NCBI GenBank assembly: GCA_949296575.1
Contig: CASFPE010000029.1
Coordinates: 202,231-266,230 of the forward strand
Length of the DNA: 64,000 bases
Source of the DNA: an uncultured Bacteroides sp.
GTDB lineage: Bacteria; Bacteroidota; Bacteroidia; Bacteroidales; Bacteroidaceae
Direction: 5' to 3'
The notes under the pieces are model-generated. The model was not told where the DNA came from. It searched no databases and saw only the letters and a program-made list of their open reading frames with translations. Below are positions 27,470 through 36,731 of this stretch, piece after piece. Position 1 is the first letter of the stretch. Every line of letters starts with the position of its first letter. Position numbers and translations under genes: made by a program.

Positions 27470-28165
27470 ATGAATATGCTTATGAGAAAATTTACTTTTT
27501 TGGCAACTTTAGCCTTTGGGGTATTGGGCGTAAATGCACAGGACATGGAGTTTGTGCATAATGATAAGATATTGGAGAATGGTGCGGAAATTGAAGTTAC
27601 AGAACTTCATAATTCTTATTTGAGTCCGGCAATAATGTTGCGCAATACAGGAACGGAAGTTTTGGATTATGAATTGTCCGTTACAATATTAGAAGGAGAA
27701 TTACTCCCTTATTGTGGCGTAGATGGCAGTTGCATATTTCCAAAATTAGGTATTCCAATGGTGAAATCGAGTACGGCTGGGCCGGGAATGGAGATAGATC
27801 CTCAAGTGCATTCGTTGTATGCTTGGACGGAGGATACGGGTCACAGCGTAGTTCGTTTTGAACTTTCGTATGGTGACGTGACGAAAACGGTGACGGCGGA
27901 AATCAATTATGATGCTTCCGTCTCCATCGACGATGTGAATGCGGAAAAGTCCGTGTTCGTGGCCGGCAACCAAGTGGTGTATAGCTTCGATGTACCGGCA
28001 GCGCGGCAGTTGAATGTGTATAGCGTGACGGGCGCTTTGGTGAAGCAAGAAGTATTGGAAAGTGCAGGCACCGTTTCCCTCAACGCTTTGGGCAAGGGCA
28101 TTTACCTCTACGAAGTGGTGGAGAACGGCGAACGTGTGGCAGCCCACAAGTGCGTGGTTCGTTAA
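27470..28165 (+). CDS. Secreted protein with type IX (type A) C-terminal sorting domain
   Basis: 231 residues (ATG 27482, four codons on, is an alternative start). Signal peptide ending VNAQ. Residues about 20-150 are a beta-sandwich (NTGTEVLDYELSVTILEGE) resembling the immunoglobulin-like region of Omp28-associated proteins. The last about 75 residues are a type A sorting domain: VVYSFDVPAARQLNVYSVTG, then LGKGIYLYEVVENGERV and the terminal VVR. It closes the TlpA operon before a strong terminator. Likely exported through type IX secretion and anchored at the surface; the machinery is not in this window. Confidence 0.82.
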   Translation: MNMLMRKFTFLATLAFGVLGVNAQDMEFVHNDKILENGAEIEVTELHNSYLSPAIMLRNTGTEVLDYELSVTILEGELLPYCGVDGSCIFPKLGIPMVKSSTAGPGMEIDPQVHSLYAWTEDTGHSVVRFELSYGDVTKTVTAEINYDASVSIDDVNAEKSVFVAGNQVVYSFDVPAARQLNVYSVTGALVKQEVLESAGTVSLNALGKGIYLYEVVENGERVAAHKCVVR

Positions 28166-28201
28166 TTTCAAGGAACGATCTCAACTTTTTCTTTTTCATC
28201 T

Positions 28202-28243
28202 CTCCGGGCATGCGGGAAACGTCCTGCATGCCCGGAGTTTTTT
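28202..28243 (+). terminator. Terminator of the TlpA-DUF6029-Omp28 operon
   Basis: A perfect 12-base-pair stem (CTCCGGGCATGC, 28202-28213, with 28226-28237) followed by six Ts. Confidence 0.9.
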
Positions 28244-28487
28244 GTGCGCATGCGTTGCATACATGTTGCATAACTATGCATGAAAATCATGGCGGGACTC
28301 CCGCTTTGTAAAGATGGAGCAATCGAAAACTTTGGATAGCGTTGTCGCAAAGGCCGTGCGGGCTTTTCAGGGCGGTTCGCAAAGCAGTTCTTGCAAAATC
28401 ATGGATTTTACTGCATAAAATTCATGATTTCACAGGCAAAGTGCGTGCATTTTTCCCATAAAATTTTAGGGAATTACACGTTGTTTT
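28244..28487. other. Noncoding space before the DUF4143 ATPase stop
   Basis: About 240 bases between the terminator and the stop of the leftward ATPase gene. It contains several TGCATGAAAAT/AAAATCATG-like words (near 28275, 28395 and 28420) that look like decayed short repeats. No gene, promoter or stable RNA fold is evident. Confidence 0.4.
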
Positions 28488-29609
28488 TTATCTCACAAAT
28501 CTCCAATAATGCTCCGGCGTGATGATTTCATAAGTGGAGTTGGGGTAAGAGTTCGCAAATGTTTTGGGTTGGCTGCTTTTTGCTTTTCCGTTCCATTTGA
28601 ATTCAAAGGCGTGCAGCATGCCGTCTTCTTCCTCAATCAAGTCAATCTCTTGCTGTTCGTGCGTTCGCCAAAAGAACAATTGCGCGAAATTGCCGGAATA
28701 GGCATTGCGTTTCACCCTTTCGCTCACCATGAGATTTTCCCACAATGCCCCGGCATCGTTCCTCAGTTCCAAGGGAGCGAAGTTGGACAGGATGGCATTT
28801 CTCACGCCGTTGTCGTAAAAGTAGATTTTCTTTCCCTTTTTTATCTCATTCCGAAGGTTCCGGCTGAAGGAATCCAACTTGAACACGACAAAACATTTCT
28901 CTAACAGGTTGATGTAACTTTCCACCGTGCTTTTGTCCACGCCCAGCAAGTTGCTTAATTCGTTGTAGGACACTTCGCTGCCTAACTGCAATGCCAACGC
29001 CCTTGCCAGCTTTTGGATTAGTTCGGGTTTCTTGATGCCTTTGTAAGCGAACAGGTCTTTGTATAAATAGTTGTTGGTCAGTGACATTAAAGTGCGCTTC
29101 GCATCGCCGGGTTCCGTCACTACTTCTGGGTACAGGCCGTAAATCATGCGGCTTTCTATCAGCCTGTTTTCTTCTCTTTCCGAACTGTTCAGAGCCAATT
29201 CCGCCAAGGAAAAGGGGAAGAGGTTGTATTCAATCAGCCTTCCCGTGGCCGGTTCGTTGATTTCGTTCGCCATGTCGAGAGAGGAAGAGCCGGTCACGAT
29301 AACTTGTGTTTGCAGTTTCAGGTCGCCTATCATCTTCAGCGTCAGCCCGATGTTCTTCACCCTTTGGCCTTCGTCAATGAACACTAATTGGTAGGGCATC
29401 AACAATTGTTTCAGTTCCGTGGATGTTTTTCCTTCCAGTGCCAGAACATCGTCTATGTTATCGCAGTTCAGGAAAAGCGTTTTCTCGTTTCCTTCTTGCA
29501 ATTCGGAGAGCAACGTGGTTTTGCCTACTTGCCTTGCGCCTAATAATACGATGACTTTTTTGCGGCGGTAGTCGGCCAAGATGGAGTTTTTAATGATGCG
29601 GCTGATCAT
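28488..29609 (-). CDS. AAA ATPase of the DUF4143 family
   Basis: 373 residues from ATG 29609. Walker A is VIVLLGARQVGKTTLL near residue 25, Walker B VFIDEGQRVKN, sensor VIVTGSSSLDMANE; residues about 150-300 hold a winged-helix region (SEVSYNELSNLLGVDKSTVESYI) and the C-terminal DUF4143 domain has the nuclease-like FFWRTHEQQEIDLIEEEDG and LHAFEFKWNGKAKSS (D...ExK pattern). The cellular role of this family is not settled. Its predicted promoter is overlain by two inverted repeats, suggesting self-control. A frame continuing upstream of ATG 29609 is open but runs into the repeats and is not used here. Confidence 0.9.
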   Translation of the reverse strand: MISRIIKNSILADYRRKKVIVLLGARQVGKTTLLSELQEGNEKTLFLNCDNIDDVLALEGKTSTELKQLLMPYQLVFIDEGQRVKNIGLTLKMIGDLKLQTQVIVTGSSSLDMANEINEPATGRLIEYNLFPFSLAELALNSSEREENRLIESRMIYGLYPEVVTEPGDAKRTLMSLTNNYLYKDLFAYKGIKKPELIQKLARALALQLGSEVSYNELSNLLGVDKSTVESYINLLEKCFVVFKLDSFSRNLRNEIKKGKKIYFYDNGVRNAILSNFAPLELRNDAGALWENLMVSERVKRNAYSGNFAQLFFWRTHEQQEIDLIEEEDGMLHAFEFKWNGKAKSSQPKTFANSYPNSTYEIITPEHYWRFVR

Positions 29610-29622
29610 GTTTTTTTGTTTG

Positions 29623-29653
29623 CAAATATAGTGAATCCTCCAAATTCTGCCAA
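29623..29653 (-). promoter_or_regulatory. Predicted promoter of the DUF4143 ATPase
   Basis: Minus strand: TTG (29653-29651), 20-base spacer, TATATTTG (29630-29623), an exact consensus match, with the -7 box 13 bases before the start codon. Confidence 0.65.
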
Positions 29654-29695
29654 ATTTGGAGAGTGTAACCGCCAAATTCGGTAGGAATTTGGCGG
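29638..29695. promoter_or_regulatory. Paired inverted repeats, possible operator
   Basis: Two perfect inverted repeats share the half-site CCAAATT/AATTTGG: 29638-29646 with 29653-29661 (9 base pairs, CTCCAAATT) and 29669-29678 with 29686-29695 (10 base pairs, CCGCCAAATT). The first overlaps the -33 element of the leftward promoter. Four alternating half-sites at such spacing look like a binding site for a dimeric protein. Confidence 0.45.
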
Positions 29696-29751
29696 ATTGT
29701 GGCTTCTCATCCCCCGGAGGGTCGCTGGGGAAGCGTGTCGGGCGTTGCCTG

Positions 29752-29860
29752 AAACCTTCCAAGGTTTGGGGCAAAACCTTGGAAGGATTTTCAAGAACCT
29801 TTGGGAGGATCTTGGAATTCTTCTATGAAGTTTTTAGAAAAAGTTCCTGAACTTTCATGC
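29752..29860. repeat. Degenerate copy of the dispersed palindromic element
   Basis: The 16-base palindrome AAACCTTCCAAGGTTT at 29752-29767 is identical to the one in the copy at 45467. An AAACCTTGGAAGG arm follows, then loosely matching sequence and TTCCTGAACTTT at 29844-29855, which parallels CTTCCTGAACTTTTGC in the better copies. The long central palindrome is missing. Confidence 0.5.
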
Positions 29861-30147
29861 AATTGTTGCTGGACTTTTTTTGAAAAGTTCTGTGCATTCT
29901 TTTTGGAGGGACTGCAAGGTTTTGCGGTTCTGCATGGCTTCTGCATCCAGGCTCTTGCAACCTGAAACCTGAACTTTGCAATCAGAACTCTGGAACCTGG
30001 AATCTTCCTTGGCTCCTTCATTCAGGCTGCTGCCTGCCATTTTCCGTCCATCTTTTCCAACGTTTTTAAAAACATTTCCCGCCTTTTTAAGCAGAATGCC
30101 TGCTTTGTTAAAAGATTCTAACTGTTTGCTTTTTCCCCGCCAATGTC

Positions 30148-30179
30148 TTGCTGCGGTTTAACAGATATTATTACATTTG
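30148..30179 (+). promoter_or_regulatory. Predicted promoter of the 1274-residue surface protein
   Basis: TTG at 30148-30150, 21-base spacer, TACATTTG at 30172-30179. The leader is about 100 bases and contains a small hairpin (GTTGCA ... TGCAAC, near 30206-30224). Confidence 0.65.
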
Positions 30180-30281
30180 GACGCGGTTTGTTGCAAAGAA
30201 GGTTGTTGCATGTTTCTTGCAACAATATGCGATAATACCTTGTTGCGTGCAAACGTTTGTTTAATCTAAAAAACAGTAACT

Positions 30282-33200
30282 ATGTTAAAGAAGAAATTGT
30301 CTCTTTCCGTCCTCATGCTGGGGCTTCTGTGCAGTTCGGGCCTGAAGGCGCAAGAAGCAGCGGCGGAGGCGCAGGTGATTCCTGTCAACTTCACTTATTC
30401 TTCCAGTTATTTCACAGCAATGTCCGACAACGGCCTTTGGATTGCTGCGGCGGGAACGGAAGAAGAAAACACGCTGACCAGCGCGTATCCCTCTCTCGTG
30501 AATGCCACGACCGGCGAAGTGACGGAACTGTGGGAAGGCGGGAATTATTCCGGCTATACGGCCAACGATGTGACAGACGATGGCAAAACGGTAGTGGGAA
30601 GCAGCCCGGACGGCGCGGCCTATTACGATGTGGATGCAAAAGCCTGGGTCAAGTTGCCTATGGCGGATACTGGTGTTTCCGGGGAGGCTTGGTGCGTGAC
30701 ACCCGACGGGAAGCGCATCGCAGGCTATGGATTCAGAGGAAATTTCGGCGCGGACGACTATGCGGAAATGGCCTTGCTGTGGGAACGGCAGGATGATGGC
30801 ACGTACCGGCAGATAGACGTGGCGGAAGAGTTGGAAGGCTTTCCCATCCGCGACAAGAACGATGCGCTGACCGGCATGGTGCGCATTGAGAACATGAGCG
30901 CGGACGGCAACCTGCTGGCCGGGGCGATGAATTTCGTTTACCCGCAACAGGCCTGCTACTATATCTATGATTGCACCACGCACGAGACGGTTTACATCGA
31001 CAACTATATGGAGGAATACGGCTGCCAAGCCGGGTCGTTCATCGACCAGTCCAACATGAGCAACGACGGCGCTTACATCACCGGCAGCGCATACGTGGTG
31101 ATAGGCGCGGAAGAATACACGTCGGCTTACCGTTATAATATAAAGGAAAAGGCTTTTGAATTGTATAACACCTACAACGACGAGATGGACCGTGCGGGCA
31201 AGGCCATTGCCAATGACGGCACGTTGTTCGCCTGTTCTCCGGCGGTCAACCCGTTGCGTTATGCCTATGTGCGGGTCGGCAACCTGTGGTTCGGCCTGGA
31301 TGAAATCATGAGCGAGCGATACAACATGAACATCGCAGAACGCCTGAATTCGGAAACAACGGGAACCGTCACCGACGTGTCGGACGACGGGCGTGTCATT
31401 GCCGGCATGTCCATGTCCACAGGAAGCGGCTACATCGTCCGCTTGCCGGAGACATTCGCTGAAGCGGCTGCAAACATCGATCCGCTGGCCGCTTATGCCG
31501 TGAGTCCTGCGGAGGGTTCTGCGTTCGCGCGTTTCCGTTCCGCCACCATCGCTTTCACGAAGCCGGCCAAGCTGGTCAGCGGGAAGCAGGCGCAACTGCT
31601 GGATGAAAGCGGCAAATCGGTACGTTCGCTCACCATATCGGCCAATGCCGACGGGTTGAGCTTCAACGCAGGAGGCATGCCTACGACGCTGGAGGCAGGC
31701 AAGGAGTACACGCTCTATTTCCCGGCGGGAACCTTCTGCCTGGCTGCAGACGAGAGTTTCACCAACCATGACATCCGCATTCGTTACGTGGGGCGCGAGA
31801 ACACGCCGGCCCAAGCGACCAACATATCGCCGGCAGACGGCGCAAATGTGTCGGAAATCAGCACGAGCAATGCCGTGACCATCACGTTCGACATGAACGT
31901 GCAAGTGGCAACAGGGGAGGACAACCAGGCTGCCGTGGGCTATTTGTATGAAGCCGACAGCGAATCGCCCCTGTGCGAACTGGTCATCACCGTCGTGGAT
32001 AACCGGATTGCCCTGGCACCGGCGCTCCGCCGCTATCTGCGCAACGGCATTGATTACCGCGTGGTGTTGCCGGCCGAATCCGTGACCGACATCATGGGCG
32101 ACTGCGGCAACGAGGAAATCACCGTCACCTACCACGGCATTTATGTGCAGGAACCGAGTTCCAATGCCGACCTTTTCTTCGACGACTTCAATGACCCGTC
32201 CGTGTCGATGGCCACCTACCTGCTCTATGAAGGCGACCACAACACGCCCGCTTCCGTTCCGGCGGAGTGGGAGTTCGACGCCGACAACCATCCGTGGAAC
32301 TTCACGTTGCGCGAAAGCTTGGAGGATACCGACTATTTTGCCGCCTCGCATTCCATGTACAATCCCGCAGGCAAGTCGGACGACTGGATGGCTTTGCCGC
32401 AACTTATTATCGAGAACCCGGACTATTATCTCACGTTCAACGCGCAATCCTACATTTTCACAAAGACGGATGTGCTGGAAGTCATCGTGCTGGAAGCCGA
32501 AGAAGGCTACACCACGTTCACGAAGGACCTCTACGACCGTTTCATGGCGGAGGGCAAGACGGTGTTTGCAGAACAGCTGTCGCCCGGCGGTTCGCAGGAC
32601 GGGCTTTATGATGACTGGACCTCGTATGAAGTGTCCTTGGCGGAGTTTTCTGGCAAGAGCATCTACATTGCTTTCGTCAATCGGAACGAGGACGAAAGCG
32701 TCATCTTCCTGGACAACGTGAGGGTGCATTACCGGGGCGACTTCGTGCTGACCAACACCACGGAGGCTTCCGTCGTGAACCAGCCGTCGGCCACGGTGTC
32801 GGCTGCGTTGCTCATCACTGGCGATGATACCTACAACGACCTGACGGCCACGTGTGTCAGTGCGGATGGAAGCTTCACTTCCACCTACACAGCCACAGGA
32901 CTGGGCCTGACCAGCGGAAGCGATGCCTACCGCTTCGAGTTCCCCGAAGAACTTCCGTTGGAGGTGGGCGAGGAAACCCGCTACACGATTACCGTCAACA
33001 TGGACGGCAACCAGTTGTCGCAAAGCGGCGTGGTGCGCAACTTGGCCTTTGCCACCACCAAGCGCGTCGTGCTGGAGGAAGGCACGGGACAGGGATGCGG
33101 CAACTGCCCGCGCGGCATGTTGGCCATCGAGAACTTGCAAACCTTGTTCGGCGACCGCTTCATTCCCATTGCCATCCACAGCGTGTCGATGGGGGCCGAC

Positions 33201-34106
33201 CCGTACGCCTACGATGAATACAACAACTATGTGGGTACCACCGGCCTGCCGAGCGGGCGCGTCAACCGCATCGACACGATTTATGCCGATGCCGTGCAGG
33301 TGTATGACGCGGAAGCCAACGCCATGCGCTACCGCTTCAACAGCGAGGCGGGCAACGAAACGTGGCTCGACATCGTGCAGCGTGAGTTCGAGCAGAACCC
33401 GGTGGCCGATGCCGATGTCAACATCACGAAGGCCGACATGTTGACGGGCTCCAAGCAAGTGGTGCTGGAAGGCAACGTCAACTATGCGGTCAACATGGGT
33501 TCCTTGAACCATACCCTCGTGTTGGTCATCACGGAAAACAACCTTCCGGGACAGCAACATAACTATTTCACCAGCAATGACGACCCCTTGCTTGGCGAGT
33601 GGGGCCAAGGCGGCGATTACGGCCAGCCGATTGTGTCTTGCGTGTATAACCATGTGGCCCGCCGTGTCGTGGACGAGGCTTACAGGGGCTTGTCGGGCAT
33701 CATTCCCGTGGAGGTGGCCGCCGGCGAGCCGGTGCCGTTCAGCATCACCCGCACGGCCTACGACAACATCTCCAACTGGGGCAACTGCGAACTGGTGGCC
33801 ATGCTGGTGGATGCCAATAGCGGCCGGGTGGTGAATGCCAACATCGTGCCGTTCACGGTGGATGGCGTGGGCATCGATGAAGTGGCGGCCGAGTCGGACA
33901 TACAGGTCATGGCGGCAGGCGGCGCAGTGCAAGTGGCTTGCGATGAGCCGATGGACGTGGCCGTTTACAGCTTGAATGGCCAGATGGCGGGCGCAGCGAG
34001 CGGCAACGGCACGGTAATGGTGCCGGTAAGCGGCGGCAAGGGCCTGTACATCGTCCGGGTGAACACCGCCAATGCTTCCGTGGTGCGGAAAGTGATGTTG
34101 CGTTAA
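30282..34106 (+). CDS. Large surface protein: propeller-like, Ig-like, choice-of-anchor J, Omp28 and type IX sorting domains
   Basis: 1274 residues with a signal peptide (MLKKKLSLSVLMLGLLCSSG, cleavage near KAQ). Order: residues about 25-400 with repeated DGKxVVG/DGRVIAG motifs (TDDGKTVVGSSPDG, SDDGRVIAGMSM) typical of propeller-like repeats; two Ig-like domains (VSPAEGSAFARFRSATIAF and ISPADGANVSEIST); a choice-of-anchor J/cleaved-adhesin-like domain (residues about 625-820, DLFFDDFNDPSV); an Omp28-type thioredoxin domain with RVVLEEGTGQGCGNCPRG (Cys939, Cys942); and a C-terminal sorting domain (PMDVAVYSLNGQ ... GLYIVRVNT ... VMLR). Probably a type IX cargo displayed on the cell surface. It repeats the Omp28 module of the operon 3 kb upstream in a fused form. 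Confidence 0.82.
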   Translation: MLKKKLSLSVLMLGLLCSSGLKAQEAAAEAQVIPVNFTYSSSYFTAMSDNGLWIAAAGTEEENTLTSAYPSLVNATTGEVTELWEGGNYSGYTANDVTDDGKTVVGSSPDGAAYYDVDAKAWVKLPMADTGVSGEAWCVTPDGKRIAGYGFRGNFGADDYAEMALLWERQDDGTYRQIDVAEELEGFPIRDKNDALTGMVRIENMSADGNLLAGAMNFVYPQQACYYIYDCTTHETVYIDNYMEEYGCQAGSFIDQSNMSNDGAYITGSAYVVIGAEEYTSAYRYNIKEKAFELYNTYNDEMDRAGKAIANDGTLFACSPAVNPLRYAYVRVGNLWFGLDEIMSERYNMNIAERLNSETTGTVTDVSDDGRVIAGMSMSTGSGYIVRLPETFAEAAANIDPLAAYAVSPAEGSAFARFRSATIAFTKPAKLVSGKQAQLLDESGKSVRSLTISANADGLSFNAGGMPTTLEAGKEYTLYFPAGTFCLAADESFTNHDIRIRYVGRENTPAQATNISPADGANVSEISTSNAVTITFDMNVQVATGEDNQAAVGYLYEADSESPLCELVITVVDNRIALAPALRRYLRNGIDYRVVLPAESVTDIMGDCGNEEITVTYHGIYVQEPSSNADLFFDDFNDPSVSMATYLLYEGDHNTPASVPAEWEFDADNHPWNFTLRESLEDTDYFAASHSMYNPAGKSDDWMALPQLIIENPDYYLTFNAQSYIFTKTDVLEVIVLEAEEGYTTFTKDLYDRFMAEGKTVFAEQLSPGGSQDGLYDDWTSYEVSLAEFSGKSIYIAFVNRNEDESVIFLDNVRVHYRGDFVLTNTTEASVVNQPSATVSAALLITGDDTYNDLTATCVSADGSFTSTYTATGLGLTSGSDAYRFEFPEELPLEVGEETRYTITVNMDGNQLSQSGVVRNLAFATTKRVVLEEGTGQGCGNCPRGMLAIENLQTLFGDRFIPIAIHSVSMGADPYAYDEYNNYVGTTGLPSGRVNRIDTIYADAVQVYDAEANAMRYRFNSEAGNETWLDIVQREFEQNPVADADVNITKADMLTGSKQVVLEGNVNYAVNMGSLNHTLVLVITENNLPGQQHNYFTSNDDPLLGEWGQGGDYGQPIVSCVYNHVARRVVDEAYRGLSGIIPVEVAAGEPVPFSITRTAYDNISNWGNCELVAMLVDANSGRVVNANIVPFTVDGVGIDEVAAESDIQVMAAGGAVQVACDEPMDVAVYSLNGQMAGAASGNGTVMVPVSGGKGLYIVRVNTANASVVRKVMLR

Positions 34107-34193
34107 GCAGGATAAAACAAGGGATGCATGGGCGGGCGGTTCCGCACATGCTCCCTCCCGATATTTTTATTGTTAATTTAAAATGTTTGTATT

Positions 34194-36635
34194 ATGAGGA
34201 AAACTTTACTTTTGCTTGTTGCGGCAGTGATGTGCTGCGCGACGAACGTTTGGGCGCTTTCCGGCGCTGGCACGGAAGCGGAACCTTATGTGGTGGCGGA
34301 TGGCGAGACGTTCTCCATTCCGGCAAACCAAAAGGTTTGGTTCAATTTCACGGCACCTGCCAATGGCACCGTGGATTTCTTGCAAAGCGTGACTTACCTG
34401 AGCCATGCTTTCATGGTGAAGGACGCGAACGGCGTGTGGCAGACTGCGGCGAATTTTGATTATAATGGGACAAATACGGGAACTTATGCCCTTGAGGAGG
34501 GACGGACCTACGAATTTATGACGAATGTCTCTGCGTGGTCCGCAGATGAGATAACCGTGCGCTTTGTCGCTGCCGCAGGGGATGCCCTTGATGTGGTGTC
34601 TGCCAATCCGGCAGAAGGTTCGGACGTTGCTTCCATCACAGAGGCTTCACCGGTTCAAATCACTTTCAATAAAGAAGTGGGCTATGTGATGGCCGAAATC
34701 CAAGGCGGCGAGGAATGGAGTTCGTTTGAGGCCGTGATGGTGACGGAAGGAAGCGAAACGGGCGAAGAAGCCCCGGCAACGTCGGCCACATGGAACTTGG
34801 TGCCTTATGTGGACATCACGCTGTATGAAGGCATTGTTTACACGGTGACCCTCAAGGCATATGCCACCGAAGAGGATTGGTTGCAGGAAGGAAACCCGGA
34901 AGCAACCCCGGCAGAGACCACGACAATCACCTATAACGGGGCTTCTGAAGCCATCCAATATTCAGACGTGAAGCTGGTGAGCATCTCGCCCGACCCGAAC
35001 GTCACCGAACTGGAGGATATGTTGAGCGTGGCGAACCCGAGTTTCACCGTCACTTTCAGCGGTGCAGTCAACGTGGTGTCTTGCACCATCGCGTTGGGTT
35101 CGGGAGGCAGCATCGATGTGCCGACCGAGGGTAATGGCACAGCTACGATAACCTGCACGCCTCCTGTTGGTTCCAGCGACTATTCTTTGGCCATCGTGTT
35201 GCAAGTGACGGACACGGAAGGCCTTCTCCTCAATGACGAGAACCCGGCTGTGGACGGCGTGATGTTCTGGAACAATTCTTATTCCTTTGACATGCCGGTG
35301 GCAGACGGCCGCACGGCAGATACGTCATTGGAAGCCACGGATGTGGTGCCTGCAGACGGCGGTTATGTGTCTTCACTTGAAAAAGTGACGTTCACCATGA
35401 CGGGCGCTGGAGACCAAGACGGTTTCTATGGCCGCACTTCCAAGGCTAATGCCGGCATCTATAAGGATGATGTGAAAGTGTATGACGTGCTGCTCACGCA
35501 GGATGATGAAAGGGCTGCGGAAGAAGACCCGAACTACATCGCCGGAACGACCGGCTATTTCATTGCCACGGTTTGCGAATTGAACTCGGTGGATTACGAC
35601 AATGTGGAGGCAGCCGTTCCGGCATCCATCACTGAGTCAGGCACTTATACTTTGAAAATAGACGAGCAATCCATCGGCGACGGGAACTTCGACCCCAACG
35701 CACCTTGGCTGGGCGATTTGGGCGGCGTGCAGGGACGTTGCAATCCGGAAATCGCATGGACATTCAATGTGGTAAGCGAAATCGTGGAAGTGACGAACGT
35801 GGATCCTGCACCTTATAACACGAACGGCGGCGTGTTCAACAGCGAAATACCGGCAGAAGTGAAGATTACGATGAGTTCGGAGAACTTCACGGTGCAGGGA
35901 GATGCCACGGTGCGCTACGGCATGAACACCATGGAAATTGCGCAAGTATCCGTGGAAGGCAACGTATTGACCGTCTCCGGCATCAGCGAGGAGGCACGCA
36001 ATGCAGGGCAAGCAACGGTGATGGTCAGCGCAGTGTCTGCGGACGGCGCCCCGATTGTGTACGGCGCGGATGCGGAAGAAGGGCTGAGCCTGATTATCCT
36101 GACCTACCAGACCGACCGCGCAACGCTTGTCCCGGTATCGGTGGATCCGGCGGAAGGAACGGTGGAAAGCCTTGAAACCATCACGCTGCTCATGAGCGAA
36201 TATGTAGGCACGATTGACATGAGCCAGCGTGTGGTTGTGACCGACCAAGCCGGAACGGAAACCGTTTGTTCAATGGATTATGATTGGAGTGTAATGGAAG
36301 CCGCAATCATTACTTTGGATGAACCCATCACCGAAGAAGGCATTTATACCTTGGTGATACCGGAAGGCACCATTTACAGCATGGATTCGAATTTCGGCTT
36401 TGTGGATGAATATGGCAATCCGGAAGGGGATTATTACAACCCGGAACTGACCTATACGTTCAGGATTGGCAACCCGGACGGCATCGACAGCGTGGCTGCA
36501 GATGAAAACCGCGTGGTGAAGGCTTACACCGTAAGCGGCATTTGCGTGGGCGAAGGCACTATGGCCGAACTGAAAGACCTGTTGCCTGCGGGCATCTATA
36601 TCATGGACGGACAGAAAGTGGCCGTGGTGAAATGA
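34194..36635 (+). CDS. Surface protein with Ig-like (SbsA/Big_5-type) repeats and C-terminal sorting motif
   Basis: 813 residues; signal peptide MRKTLLLLVAAVMCCATNVWA. The N-terminal domain (residues about 22-125) is a beta-sandwich containing VWFNFTAPANGTVDF. Several Ig-like units follow, each opening with a variant of VSxxPAEGS/VVPADGG (near residues 137, 382 and 640) and containing ITFNKE, VTFTM or ITLLMSEYV strands. The C-terminus (VVKAYTVSGICVGEG ... LLPAGIYIMDGQKVAVVK) is a short sorting-type end. It follows the 1274-residue gene by 87 bases and precedes a paralogue. No enzymatic motif seen; adhesion or matrix role is a guess. Confidence 0.75.
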   Translation: MRKTLLLLVAAVMCCATNVWALSGAGTEAEPYVVADGETFSIPANQKVWFNFTAPANGTVDFLQSVTYLSHAFMVKDANGVWQTAANFDYNGTNTGTYALEEGRTYEFMTNVSAWSADEITVRFVAAAGDALDVVSANPAEGSDVASITEASPVQITFNKEVGYVMAEIQGGEEWSSFEAVMVTEGSETGEEAPATSATWNLVPYVDITLYEGIVYTVTLKAYATEEDWLQEGNPEATPAETTTITYNGASEAIQYSDVKLVSISPDPNVTELEDMLSVANPSFTVTFSGAVNVVSCTIALGSGGSIDVPTEGNGTATITCTPPVGSSDYSLAIVLQVTDTEGLLLNDENPAVDGVMFWNNSYSFDMPVADGRTADTSLEATDVVPADGGYVSSLEKVTFTMTGAGDQDGFYGRTSKANAGIYKDDVKVYDVLLTQDDERAAEEDPNYIAGTTGYFIATVCELNSVDYDNVEAAVPASITESGTYTLKIDEQSIGDGNFDPNAPWLGDLGGVQGRCNPEIAWTFNVVSEIVEVTNVDPAPYNTNGGVFNSEIPAEVKITMSSENFTVQGDATVRYGMNTMEIAQVSVEGNVLTVSGISEEARNAGQATVMVSAVSADGAPIVYGADAEEGLSLIILTYQTDRATLVPVSVDPAEGTVESLETITLLMSEYVGTIDMSQRVVVTDQAGTETVCSMDYDWSVMEAAIITLDEPITEEGIYTLVIPEGTIYSMDSNFGFVDEYGNPEGDYYNPELTYTFRIGNPDGIDSVAADENRVVKAYTVSGICVGEGTMAELKDLLPAGIYIMDGQKVAVVK

Positions 36636-36731
36636 GGCATCCTTCCATTGTTTGGTTATAAATCAGTATGAGCGGGGGAGACCGTGGCGGCAGTGCCACG
36701 GCCTCCTTCCATTTCTTTAAAACGGTTTTGT

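Noticed and set aside
30285..33932. A 1215-codon open frame on the minus strand opposite the large surface protein
   Set aside because: It mirrors the plus-strand gene in codon phase, has a composition very rich in His, Arg and Val, no signal or family match, and arises from the G+C-rich third positions of the real gene.
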